The notes under the pieces were generated by a model that was given only the letters and a program-made list of their open reading frames with translations, ran no database searches and was not told the origin of the DNA. Both the position numbers and the translations under genes were made by a program. From the NCBI GenBank assembly GCA_029204225.1, contig CM055111.1, forward strand, positions 26,817,540-26,881,539: a DNA stretch of 64,000 bases, in the 5' to 3' direction. The stretch's first letter is position 1, and each line of letters starts with the position of its first letter. Shown piece by piece: positions 9,814-21,630 of the stretch. This DNA is from Diphasiastrum complanatum (taxonomy: Eukaryota; Streptophyta; Lycopodiopsida; Lycopodiales; Lycopodiaceae).

Positions 9814-11838
9814 TGGTTTTTGATCAAGCTAGATTTGCCAATTTTTGGCAATTCTTCACAATGTTGATGCTGCACACACATCTTCACAGATGTAGGAGGT
9901 CGAACAATTTTTGTTCGATCTTCCTTCGCCATTTTTGAGCTCTCGGGCTCCTCGACATAGAATGAATCATTGTTGTTCTCCTGTCTGTTCTACGCTAATT
10001 TGTTTCTTGGGTGTTCTGGAAGCAATCCATGGCTGCATGACCCTTCTTGTGGCAGTGGATACACTCAATCTGTGGATTGAGCCAACATGTATCAACTGTA
10101 TGCCTATTTCTTTTGCATCTCATGCAAGTCTTGTTGTCTGCACCTTGCTACTTCGACCTCCCTTTGCTCTTCCAGTTGCCTTTGCTGGTCCCCTTTGCTT
10201 GTTGATCACGATCTTGTCTCTGATTCGACTCCCTCTTAGGCTTGAGTTCTTGTACTTTGTATAGTGTGCTCAAGATGTCCCAGACTTCTTTTGATGTCTG
10301 AGCCTCAGATACATGGCCGATCTGGGTATCCATAATATTGAGGATGATCAGCGTGAAAGTCTTTCCATCCTTCAGCTTCCATCTGGCGGTTGCAGCATCA
10401 TCTGCTTTGGGTTTTCCTTCTGCACCTGTAACGACGTCATACAATTCTTTAGCCATTAGTACAATTTTCATCTTAAATTTCCACAGATGGTAATTGGCTC
10501 CATGAAGCTTGTCCATGATGGGACTGGCTTTCCCTTGGGAATCCATGTGACACATTAGTCTAAGTGATAAAAAAAACTATCAGTGACTTAAGTATGAAAA
10601 TCTAGTATAGAATTATAGAACAAGAAGACAATTACTCTATCGGCTAGTAGAGTCTTGTACTGTGGAAGTTTATCAGGCTACGAAAATAGCTTTGATACCA
10701 TGTTGGAAATAGAGGGTGTGTTGTGTATGAGAAACAAAAATAGCTCGAAAAGAAAACGAACACGAAAAGAGTGGAACTCGAAACTCGAACGAGAAACGAA
10801 CTCAAACAGAAAGTATTCGCATGCAGCGAAATGAGCTATATTACTCTTTCCCTAAACATGACTATGCCTATCAAAAAACGAACAGAATGTTAGTGATAGA
10901 AATTGCGGTTGTTTTAATTACGTAGCCAAACATTAATAAACATCAGAAGAATAATTTGTCGCTAATAGCTAAACAAATTATTTGTCACGAATGATTCGTG
11001 AAGAGCTAGATTGAGCTCGACTGATAATCAGTCGCGAATGATTTGCAAAAGACAAGACTAAATATTAGTCATCAACAACTAGACTAATAATAACTCACTA
11101 AAAATAGATTACCAGATTGAGCAACAAGAAAGTCAGACAGAATGCATAGCAATACTGACACAAATCTGAACGCAGAACACAAGCAATGTTATCATATTAA
11201 GTGTAGCAAAATATATATGTCAATAATGCGGTAGAGCACAAGACAATAGCGGATGAAACCGCGTGCTCTACAAAGCTAATTTAATCTGTAAGAGGAATGA
11301 ACCTATTACTGACAATAAAGAATCAATGTGCAAGGCATCTACTTCGTCTATCTCTGATGAGCTTTTGATGCTTCTATTTTTACACACACTTCATCTCTTG
11401 GTCTCTTGAAAATCAATCTGAATACGCAAGTGGTATTCAATATATATATACACAATGTTAGAGGTGTGCAGATGAAGAAAATACAAAATGGATGTGCTAT
11501 TTGTAGGAGATCGTGGGGCTGTTGTCATTGTCAAGTCTGTTAGCACAGTTTCATGGGATGAGCGTGAAAAGGGCCGTGACGTCAGCCTTTGCTGAAATGA
11601 ACGTTCGTGAAGATGCAAAAAATGCGTCACTTAGACAAAATGCCTTAAGGTTTGATTTCCAGGGTGCCTTTGCTTTTTCTAGAGCACCTTTGGCATTTTG
11701 TAAGACGGTGTTGTCTTTTTTGCCTGTCACAAAACACACGTAAAAAACACAGTTTCGTCTTTTCTTCGCCTGTGAGAATTACTGAGTATTCTCTGCTCGC
11801 TTATCTGTGTTGTGATGTTCAGACCTTTAATCCCAACA
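9814..11838 (-). mobile_element. Ty1/copia fragment: 5' LTR, primer site, gag
   Basis: Minus-strand fossil. The 5' LTR is 10701-11838 (1138 bp; TGTTGGGATT...TTTCCAACA on the minus strand), then TGGTATCAAAGC (10689-10700, initiator Met-tRNA primer site), and gag at 10555-10148 (DKLHGANYHLWKFKMKIVLM, then a basic, Gln/Lys-rich segment). A zinc-knuckle-like region follows to about 9900, close to that of the element at 58.1-59.4 kb. The LTR end abuts reverse-transcriptase sequence of another copia copy (11839 onward), so this element was inserted into that one. Partial and broken; pol is not seen. Confidence 0.85.
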
Positions 11839-12520
11839 CCACTTGCATCCAATAGCCTTCTTGTCCTTTGGAAGTTCCACCAATCTCCATGTGTCATTCT
11901 TCATAAGAACTTCATACTCAAGATCCATTGCTTGGATCCACTCCTCTTTTTGTCTTGTTTCATCTACACATGTAGGTTCATCAAAAGAGGTTAGGAAAGC
12001 ATAGTTTGTACCACCAACAACTTGCTTACCTTCTTCATCATAAGTAAGCCTCAAATGTTGTTGCCTTTGACTTGATGTCCTCCTTGGCTATTGATTTGAA
12101 GTAGTCTCTTTAACGTCAACATCCAAAGTATCATCAATGTCATCAATGTCAAGAATGTTAGATCCAACATCCACACCACAACTTGAAGAAACTTTTGGAA
12201 AGTTTTTCTCATAAAAATTGCATCCCCTCCAATGACCACTTTCTTAGTTGAAGGAATAAAAACTTTGTGAGCCTTGCTCACCTAGCTATAACCAACAAAT
12301 ATAGCTTTCGATGGAGATGAATCCTCCTTTGTCCTATCATCAAGAGTGATGTTGAATGCATCCAAGAAGCCACTTGAGGTTGTCGTGTTGCAATAATCTA
12401 ATTTTCTCTTTGAACCTATTGCAATGCACTTAGCACTCTCTTGCAAATCAACAAATGAACTCAAGAAGAAATCACAAAGATTTGGAAACAATGTAGCCTA
12501 TCCTTTTCTCTCTCTAGCAA
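11839..12520 (-). mobile_element. Ty1/copia fragment: integrase end to reverse transcriptase start
   Basis: Minus-strand fossil. The parts seen are the integrase C-terminal region (SPSKAIFVGYS near 12290; KAHKVFIPSTKKVV at 12220-12280) and the linker plus the opening of RT (EPTCVDETRQKEEWIQAMD, NDTWRLVELPKDKKAIGCKW, 11839-12000). It was cut on its left by the insertion of the LTR ending at 11838. Partial and broken. Confidence 0.85.
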
Positions 12521-13563
12521 ATCCTAGCACGTAGAATGTTGATTCCTAATTTTTATTGGATCTCTAGATAGTGAGGTTGCTGGACTTCATTTGAGTGTGT
12601 TTCAATCTTAGGAAGTGGCAAAAGTCATTAGATTGAGGATAGATCATAGGTTGATCAAGATTCCATGATTATATGTGTTGATTTGCTTGGTATAATTGCT
12701 AGAAGAGAATTGTTGAGATAGTTTCAAATCTTGGTGATTTCTTTTAAAATCATTTGTTGTTGTCCAAAGGAGTGATTTTTACATTGAAATAGGTTGAAAG
12801 AGAAGATCCGGTTATTGCTACATGGCAACCTCAATTGGAGTCATGTTGGAAGCCAATGATAGGCTTATCTCAAATAACTATTCACTGTGGAACGTGAGGA
12901 TGGAATCACTTTTTGAGATGAATGATGTTTTGGATATTGTTGTAGGTTTGGAGAAGAGACCATTAACACAACAAGATCAGGTGAGGTATGATAAGAGGGC
13001 CAAGAAGGCTCTACACATGATAAAGATGAATGTTACCAATGAGCTTCTCAAGGAAGTTGGTAAGTGCACATCATCTTTGGATGCTTGGGATTCATTGAAG
13101 AAGCTTTATGAATCCAAGCCTACTTCTAGAGTGTTGACTCTAAGAAGGTAAATCTTTTCTTGTTTGCAAAACAATGAAGAAAGTTCAAGTACCTTTTTTT
13201 TTAGGATGAAAGCATTGAATGATGAGTTGGCCTGCATTGATGAAAGCATTAAGGAAGGAGAGCTTGTTCAAGTTGTTCTTAATGAATTGTTGGATGCTCA
13301 TGCTAACATTATTCAAAGTATTGATATTCAAAGGACTTTGCCAAGTTTGATGGATCTTCAAGAGATCTTGATCAATGAAGAATATAGACTTCAAGTAAGA
13401 GGTGGATCTACATCGACACTTCAAGAGGATGCTATGTTCACAAAGGACAAAACCAAAAGTAAGTGGTCTAATGGGCAAGATCAAGTGGATGCTTCTTCAA
13501 GTGGCGAAAAGAAGGATAGATCAAAGCTCAAGTGCTTCTATTGTGGCATCAAAAGACTCTTTG

Positions 13564-14070
13564 TATAAGGGAAGCTCTTACAAATCACAAACATAATGAT
13601 AACACACTATGAAAAAACCACCCAACCAAGTAGAAGCATCCAATTAAACTCTAGAAGCCTCACCCACAAGCCAAGGAACAAGAAGCATGAATATAGATTG
13701 AGAACCTGGCAATGAATCCAAAACCATGATGAGGAGTAGGACAAGTTTGGATCCAATATATAGAGCCAAAGCAACTTGGGCACATAGCCATGCATAGTCC
13801 TAAATTCTTTATACATAGATTCACCTAGAATAGAGTCCTAAGCATGGACCAACTATTTATAGAATTGCTATTGATAACTCTACACATGTATACACTTTCT
13901 CATACCTTGTCTAAACTCCATTTAGTGTGTTCTGGGCCTCACAAGGATATTAGTTACTTTCGGGTCACATCCAGTATGACGTGGCATAACTAGCAACTTT
14001 TTTCACTAGAGTACCATGTATCCAAGACTAGGAGTATACTGTATCCTATGTACTAGTCATGGACATAACA
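13564..14070 (-). repeat. 3' LTR of the gypsy chromovirus
   Basis: 507 bp, alignable along its length with 16102-16622. Flanked on the left by the target copy CTTTG and on the right by the purine-rich tract of the element's interior. Confidence 0.92.
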
Positions 14071-16101
14071 TTCTTTCCTCCTTAAATTGTTTCTATCCTT
14101 AGAAGCTAAAATTCAGGAAATTCTTCTTTATGCTATCAACTCTCTCCCATGAATTATCATCCTCAGTACGACCCTTCCACCAAATTAAGCACTCAGAGAT
14201 AGAACAATTTCTCAATTGTTTATCTCTAGTTTGAAAGGTACACTAAACGACAAATCTTTCAAATGGGATAAATCCTTATCCGATCCAATTGTATCACCAT
14301 CATGTAAACTTAGTTTCAAATGACTTACATGAAACACAAGTTGTGTAGTTGATTTTCCCTGAAGATCGAGTTCATACGCCAAAGAACCAATTCTACGCAC
14401 AATCTTGAAAGGTCCACAATAACGGGTAGACAACTTATAATGCTTCCCTGTACGTAACGTCTTAGAATCTCTTGGAATCCTAAGATATACCCAGTCATCA
14501 ACTTTAAAATCTCCTGGAGATATCTTAAGATCGGTATAGTGTTTAGCCCTATCTTGAGCACTACGGATACTATCCTTAGCCACTTGCAACATCACTTGCA
14601 TATCATGCAAAAAATCAGCAACCTTCTGGATCTTAACAAACTTCGTCTCAACATTTACTAGAGATATAGGTTGAAAACCGTACATAAGCATAAAAGGACT
14701 GTAACCTGTAGCAGAATGTTTTCTACTATTGTATGCAAACTCAACCAGTGGGAGATAATCTACCCAATGAGATTGCCTATGAAAAATATACGTCCTCAAA
14801 ATATCTTCCATAGTTTGATTAGTCCTTTCTGTCTGGTCATCTGACTCAGGATGATCAAAAGAACTTAAACTCAAAGAAGTTTCAAGTTTATGGAATACTG
14901 CTGACCAAAAGTGACCTGTGAACTTAGGATCTCTATCACTAACAATGTCACTGGGTAGACGATACAACCAAAATAATCTTTCAACAAAGATCTGGGCTAA
15001 TTCAGAAACCTTTATAGTTGACTTGACTAGTATGAATGCAGCTAACTTAGTTAACTGATCCAATACAACTCCCAAATAGAATCATTTTGTCGTTGGGTCT
15101 TTGGAAGTCCAACTACAAAATCAATAGATATGCTTTCCCATTTCTTATCAGGGATATCTAACGGATGCAACAAACCATCAGCCTTATGGCATTTACCCTT
15201 TGCTAGTTGACAGAGTTTGCATTTAACAGGATATGACTCGCCATATGGCTTGAGCTTTGGCGAATAAAATTCTTTTTTAACCAAGTGCAGAGTTCTGTCT
15301 TGCACAAGGTATGTCATGACATTCAAACAAAATCTTACGTTTGAGCTCATCATCAGCATGTATACAAATTTTTACATTCTAAAATAGTAACCCATTTCGA
15401 ATGGTAAACTATTCCACAATCTTCTTATCTTTCTTAGTTAGTTGAGTCCCCTGTGTTTCTGACTCAACACTATCCACATCTCTTCCGGTCTGAAGAATGT
15501 TCCAAATATGACCAAAATGGGAGTCTGATTCATACTTTCCTCTTACTGAAAGATATAGATCCGTAGAAATCTGAGTGAATGACAACTCGTTCAGTTCACC
15601 TATCCGACTAAGAGCATCTGCAACTTGATTAGAACTGCCTCTTATGTAACGGATTTCATGATCGAATTCTTGTATCAATTCAGCCCATCGAGCTTTTCTC
15701 CCCCGAAGATCATGTTGGTTACAAAAATACTTAAGAGGCTGGTGATCCGTGTACACTACAAACTTACTACCATACAAGTAGTGTCTCAAGGGTTTAAGTG
15801 CATGGATTGCAGCAAACAATTCTATTTCATGCGTAGTATAACGCAACTAAGGACCAGTGAATTTTTTGCTCTCAAACGCTAGTGGCCTATCCATTTGTAA
15901 TAGAAGCGTTCCAACTGCAACATCACTTGCATCTGTTCTCACGACATAAGTTAAATCTAGATTTGCAATTTGTAACATGGAAGCTGAAATAATCATTATT
16001 TTAAGTTTCTCAAAACATTGATTCAATTCCTCGTTCCAAACAATTGATAGACTAGGTTGATTCCTCTTTTTTTTTTAGCAAATCCTTTTGTCAGATACCA
16101 C

Positions 16102-16622
16102 TATAAGGGAAGCTCCTTAGATCATGCTTACAAATCACAAACACAATGATAACACACTATGGAGAAACCACCCAACCAAATAGAAGCATCCAATCAAAAT
16201 CTAGAAGCCTCACCCCCAAGCAAGGAACAAGAAGCATGAATATAGAGTGAGAGCCTTGCAATGAATCCAAAACCATGATTAGGAGTAGGGCGAGTTTGGA
16301 CCCAATATATAGAGCCAAAGCAACCTGGGCACATAGCCATGCATAGTCCTAAATTTCCTATACATAGATTCACCTAGAATAGAGCCCTAAGCATGGACCA
16401 ACTATTCATAGAATTTCTATTGATAACTCTACACATGCATACACTTTCTCATACCTTGTCTAAACTCCATTTAGTGTGTTCTGGGCCTCACAAGGATATT
16501 AGTTGCTTTCGGGTCACGTCCAGTATGATGTGGCATAGCTAATAGCTTGTTTCACTAGAGTACCATGTATCCAAGACTAGGAGTATACTGTATCCTATGT
16601 ACTGCTCTGCATGGACATAACA
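16102..16622 (-). repeat. 5' LTR of the gypsy chromovirus
   Basis: 521 bp, about 94% identical by eye to 13564-14070, with a few small length differences. The primer-binding site lies just to its left and the target copy CTTTG just to its right. Confidence 0.92.
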
Positions 16623-17830
16623 CTTTGCAAATGAGTGCCACAAGAAGAAGAGAGATCAAGGAGACAAACAAGGTAATCTTACTCTTGATGAGGATGGTTT
16701 GGATGTTCAAGATGCAAATGATGATGCTTTTGTGATGTCTTCATGTATTCTTGCTAATGATGGAGATCTAGATCCTTGGTGGATTGATAGTGGAGCAAGT
16801 TCACACATGACCTTTCACAAAGAGTACTTCAATTCTTTGTTGGCATATGGAGATGACAAGAGGGTGATCTACATGGCCAATGATGGTGAGTGTGTAATCA
16901 AAGGGATTGGCACAATTCCTATTTCTCTCTACAAATAGGAATGTTCATTTGGAGGATGTCCTATTTATTCCATCTATTACCAAGAATTTGCTTAGTGTGA
17001 GTCAAATGCTAAGTAAAGGCCTCAAGGTTGAGTTTGATGGAGATGCTTGTATGACCAAAATGAAGGATGTCTTGGCTGGAAAAGGTAATAGGCAAGGGAA
17101 GTTGTTCAAACTAGATGCTTGTGTTATTTCTAACCAAGTTGTATGTGTTGCAAGGGAGCAAATACTATTCAAGAGGTTTGGCATAAAAGGATGGGACACC
17201 TCAACTTCAAGTCATTGGAGGTAATGGCTAGGAAGAAGGTTGTGATAGGTCTTTCAAGTTTCTTAAGTGGCATCAAACATGTTTGTGAGTCTTGTGCTTT
17301 GTCAAAGTCACATAGACTACCTTATACTAGATCTATATCTAGATCTACAAAGCCTTTTCAACTTGTACATTCGGATATTCATGGATTTACTACAATTAGC
17401 AATAGTGGAGCTAACATGTATGTAACATTCATTGATGATTTTAGTAGATTTTGTTGGATCTATCTACTAAAGAGCAAGGATGAAGTGTATGATGTCTTTA
17501 TCAAGTTCAATAATGCAAGAGAGAACTGATTTTCCACAAGGATTGAGTGCTTAAAGAGTGACAATGGTGGTGAGTACATATCTACCAAGTTCAAGGCCTT
17601 TTGTGATGAGCATGGGATCAACATCAAGGACCCCACAACAAAATGGAGTGGTTGAAAGGAAGAATAGGACTTTATGTGAAAGTGCTAAAGCCATGAGGTT
17701 AAGTGCTAATCTTGATAAACCATTTTGGGATCAAGCTTTGTTGTGTACCAATTTCTTGTGCAATAGGTGGCCGAGTGCTATTTTGGAAGGAAGCACACCT
17801 AGATGTTACCAAAAAAGTTGAAAGAATTTG

Positions 17831-20051
17831 GTAGTGAATGTGCATTTCAAATTATCAAATGTAGTGGAAACAAAATATGAAAGTGAACACCCCTTACCTT
17901 GCAAATGTAACTTCTAAAATATTCTTTTGTTTAATAGCTTACGAAATATTTTCAACTGCACATTTGATATTGTGCAATTGTTATCTTTTTTGAAGTAAAC
18001 AGGATTATTTTTTTGGTGGTCGCGAGCTTGTCCCTTGCAAATACTAAATTGAATTCATATTATAGTCTTTTTTGTTATAGCAGAATGTGAGAATATAAAA
18101 TTTTAAAGCAATTACCCAATAATTCGAATGATTTTGAATGACATGATGAAATAACCATAAAGTAATTAGATAGATTATAGTTTCAACTGACCGTATAGAA
18201 AAAATAAGTACTCGAGTTTTCCTTGGTCCCAAAAATTTGTAGTTTTTCTATTTCGAAATGCAAATCCATTTGGATAGTATATGTTTGATCTTGAAAGTTC
18301 GTTGTGCAAAAGTAATGAATTATAAAGTGTTTATTTAGCTTATACAAAATCTGTTGTGATTTCAGAATACTTGTGGGATCAATTGACGAAGAAAACTCTT
18401 GGTTAAACTACCTTATCATAGTTGATTCAAGCTAAAATTGCGTGGCTAGTTTAGTGAGATGAGTTTTGGTGCTAGAAGAATCATAAGCTAATAAAATGAG
18501 AACATAAACCTTACTAATTTTAGCCCCATCCTTTTTCATATGTTATTATCATTTTAGTTTTTATAAAATATACATTGTCATTGGTTGTTAATATGAATAT
18601 GAGATATTTGGTGTGACTACTATCTTTTATAATATAAAGATTCTTCTTTGTAGGACCTAGGTCAAAAAATGGAAAATCCAAAATCCAATCTTAAAAGCCC
18701 ACATGGTATTTATCTTAGTCTGTATTGCATGTTGTTGGGATAATGTCATATAGTGACATTGTAGCTAGTACATCGTGAACAACCAAACACAAATTGAAGT
18801 TGCAAACTAGTCCAACAAAGAAATTATCCATATCATACAAACTTTCAAACTTGACCAAAATTTGCAAAACTTCTCAAATTTCTTGAAAGACTACATAGTC
18901 TCGATTGTTAAAGACAAGGTCAAACACACATTGCTCATAAAAGCATGCAAGCTTGCAACAATATACTTCTATTCAATATCAAAAAGAAAAACTCAACTTG
19001 CCATGTCAGGGGCCATCTACATATACTCCTTTGACCCACCTCATAAACTGAAAAACTTGTGTCATTGGCATAGCCCTACATATTCACATGAAAAGAGTTT
19101 AATTGCTAGAATTTTTAAACTATAAGATCATATTTATGCTTTAAAGTGCATCAAAATCCACTTATTTAATGAATTTAGTGAAGCACAACCATCATGTGAA
19201 AAGTCTTGGCCTAAGAGCTTTCTTGGATTGGAGAACTATCCTAATAGCATAGCTCGAGAGCAAGGATTCCGAAATCCAAGAAACTGCTAGGAAATACTTC
19301 CAAATGCACAAAAAACTTATGAAATAACGAGCCTTAGAATCTATCTCGTAGTGTCAAGGGCTTTACGCCTTTGAAGCACCTTAACTTGATGAGCCCATGA
19401 GCATCATGCTTAGGCTCCCACAAGGAACAATTCTCTAGATTTTCAAGTCGTAATTTAGGAAAACTATAGGATAATTGCTACAAAACAAAGAGGAATTCCA
19501 CATTCTGCTAACCTTCATTGCAGGTAATCATGTGTTCCACCCAAAAGCATCCTATTGGCTTCGATAGCATAATGGGCACGTCCTCATAATGGGCAACTTT
19601 GCTACTAAGCACCCCTAAAAATTTAAAGTAAAAAACCTTAAAAGGGTTATGGGTTATGGATTTTCACCCAAAAGCTCTTTGGAGCCTATTTTAATAACGT
19701 TGTGTGCATCAACAAAGTATACTTTTATAGCAAAATGCGAAACATCATGCTTCATACACGAGTCTTTTCATGTGTATCCAAACTTATTGTACAGGGCATA
19801 TATGGAAGTATGGTGTTATTCCTTTGAACTCCCTCTCTCTTCCCTTGGCATATAAGAACATCTATCAATGCTTCAATGCTTAAAAGGAAACCCCTAAAAT
19901 GATAAAGGTAAGATTTATTTACATCTGTACACACACAAGTGCATTTGGAAAGGGCAAACAACTGCCACATTAGACTTAGAGAACCCATAACCACTATGAT
20001 GCAGCAGTTGAGGAGAGAATATAGCCCAGATGCTTTGGAAATGCTAGTGCA
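17831..20051. other. Non-coding, unassigned region downstream of the ATI-like gene
   Basis: About 2.2 kb of AT-rich sequence with no domain, LTR edge or clear repeat. The longest plus frame (18862-19125) starts MQNFSNFLKDYIVSIVKDKV but has no recognisable similarity, no splice context and no repeat partner, so it is not called. The part nearest 20051 is probably the 3' untranslated region and downstream flank of the minus-strand gene at 20052-21408. Confidence 0.5.
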
Positions 20052-21408
20052 TCAGAAACAGTCACGAAGACCATGATAGCACATTTTCCCTGGGCAAACT
20101 GGCACATGATGGTGGCGACTAGATAGAGCATGCTTCAATTTTGTGACTTGCAGCACAAGTTGGCTGATCTTCTGCATTTTTTTCAAACAGAAAACAGAGT
20201 CAGTAGAAAAATTCAAAACAATCATCTAAAAGAATTTAAGCATTTGCTCAAGTTTCAAAGATGTAATGGTTGATCATGCCAAGCATACAAAATTCTTGAA
20301 TGCATCCTAGGCAAGTTACATTTCTGCAATCCAATCCATGGGATTTGGAGGTTTCTAAATAAATAATTAAGACTGCAAGGAGTGAGGTGCAGAATTGCTA
20401 TGATTAATCATGTAGGCATGAAGAAGAGCACATAGAAAGGAAGTGAACGTGTTGCACCTCGTCTTTGGCACACAGCTGTACTTGTAACTGTTGATTCTGA
20501 TGGCGTTCTTGCTGCCATTTTTGTCCCAGAATAAGCAATCCCATTAAAGCTGCTGCCAAAGCAATAGACCAGAATGGATTGATGTGCCGTGCTTGCGCTC
20601 TCCATATCTGTACCTGTCTCATGCACCATGCTTCACATTCATGCTCATTTGTCAGAGAGGGACCCGCCACAAGATTGACTCCCTTCTCACAATTCAGCTT
20701 TTCACTTGAGTTGCACTTTATGAGCAGAGCCCCCTGCTCCGCTGCAATCCCCACTTCCTCTGAGACGACTTGACAATTCAGCTTTTCCTTGTCTTCAACA
20801 ATACGACGCACAAATTCATCGACATCCTTATGATGGCGCTGGTCAAGTGGATTCGTTTTGATATATTCCTCTTCAAGATTAAATGGCAATTCCAAACGAA
20901 GGCCTGTATGCTTGCTGACTTGCAACATCGCTCCACCTATGGCACATGATAGAGCTGGGGGTAGAATCAATCTGCAATCCCTCCCTTCTTCAGATACTTC
21001 CTCGTTTTGTGTTGGAGATAAAAAGGCCTCCATCCCATGAAAATCTGAAGAAAGACCTGGAACACAAACAATCGGATTAGCCTTTTCAGCAGCATGCTTC
21101 TCAACCTGTAAATTACTAGAATCAAACGGAGGTCTCAATTCCTGAGACGCTGCAACGTAGTCTTCTTGAACTTGCAAGGGTAATAATTCGCCCTCGCCCC
21201 AAAGCCGTGATCGATCGCCTCGAAAATCCACCAACGGAGCAGCGGCAGGAGAGGTGGGACACGGAAAATGATTGGAATGCACCTCCGCCACCGAAATGTC
21301 CTCCCTACCCACAACACTATGATCAGCCTCCGGATCAGAGGTGGCTGACATGGAAACTACATCCCACTGCCCATCAGATTCACCATCGCTATGAAATTCC
21401 TCTGCCAT
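20052..21408 (-). CDS. ATI1/ATI2-like: ATG8-interacting protein 1/2-like, two exons
   Basis: ATI proteins are plant membrane proteins that bind ATG8 and mark ER- and plastid-derived bodies for selective autophagy. Exon 1 is 21408-20458 (317 codons) and exon 2 is 20171-20052 (39 codons plus TGA); the 286-bp intron has GT at 20457-20456, AG at 20173-20172 and phase 0, giving 356 residues. The acidic N-terminus has an ATG8-interacting-motif candidate, W15-D-V-V18, in the setting QWDVVS. The C-terminal signature is strong: an AWC...QIWRAQA lead, NPFWSIALAAALMGLLILGQ as a membrane span (about 279-295), then KWQQERHQNQQLQ. Exon 2 opens KISQLVLQVTKLKHAL, matching the conserved end of the family. Reading through the intron would instead give a shorter tail at 20404; the spliced form fits the family better. 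Domain identity is from family knowledge; expression is not shown. Confidence 0.78.
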
Positions 21409-21569
21409 GCCAGAGAAAAGCCACTCACGAACAGCAGCAAGTTAGCAAAACTGTCTATAGATTACAGAGCTGCAACAGCTATCGATTGAGCAGTGCAAAA
21501 CTGGAGTCCAAATTCGTGCTTCTGCAAATGATTTCGTAACACTCAAGGTTTGATACAGGAACCGCAAGA

Positions 21570-21630
21570 AAGGGAAGAGAGAGAGAGAGAGAGAATAAAA
21601 GAGCATAAAGATAATCAAGAATGACGTCAT
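21570..21630 (-). promoter_or_regulatory. Candidate promoter/5' UTR signals of the ATI-like gene
   Basis: A short GA/CT tract (about 21577-21595, CT on the gene strand) sits 170-190 bp upstream of the ATG. A perfect ten-base palindrome ATGACGTCAT, the classic bZIP (TGA/CRE-type) binding core, lies at 21621-21630, 213 bp upstream of the ATG. bZIP binding is inferred from the motif alone. Confidence 0.35.

Larger units (their letters stand above)
13564..16622 (-). mobile_element. Ty3/gypsy chromovirus with both LTRs, nested in copia
   Basis: Minus-strand fossil. The 5' LTR is 16102-16622 and the 3' LTR 13564-14070 (TGTTATGTCC...CCCTTATA). After the 5' LTR comes a TGGTATCTGACA primer site, and before the 3' LTR an AAGGAGGAAAGAA purine tract. 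The parts seen are the end of RT, RNase H (ELFAAIHALKPLRHYLYG, YTDHQPLKYF, 15409-15846), integrase zinc region (CKLCQLAKGKCHKADGLLHP), integrase core (DIVSDRDPKFTGHFW, HPESDDQTERTNQTMED, 14212-15075) and a C-terminal chromodomain (SECLIWWKGRTEDDNSWERV near 14130-14200). Target duplication CTTTG lies at 13559-13563 and 16623-16627. The LTRs differ at roughly 6% of bases by eye; at commonly used plant rates this is a few million years, or more if the host evolves slowly. Incomplete and broken. Confidence 0.92.
12521..17830 (+). mobile_element. Ty1/copia element (gag to integrase), interrupted by a gypsy element
   Basis: Plus-strand fossil in two blocks, 12521-13563 and 16628-17830, separated by the gypsy insertion at 13564-16622. 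Seen in order: an untranslated leader to 12821, gag at 12822-13568 (ANDRLISNNYSLWNVRMESL, DAWDSLKKLYESK), a zinc-knuckle region at the insertion point, protease (DPWWIDSGASSHMTFHKEYF, 16780-16840), GAG-pre-integrase (EVWHKRMGHLNFKSLEVMAR, 17175-17230) and integrase (FQLVHSDIHGFTT, ANMYVTFIDDFSRFCWIYLL). RT and RNase H are not seen and no LTR was defined. Broken, with several disruptions; it is older than the gypsy copy it contains. Confidence 0.88.

Noticed and set aside
9911-10264. Plus-strand protein of 117 residues
   Set aside because: Antisense shadow of a copia gag and zinc-knuckle region.
20404-20457. C-terminal tail of the ATI-like protein read through the intron
   Set aside because: It begins exactly at a GT donor and does not resemble the family, whereas the exon at 20052-20171 does.
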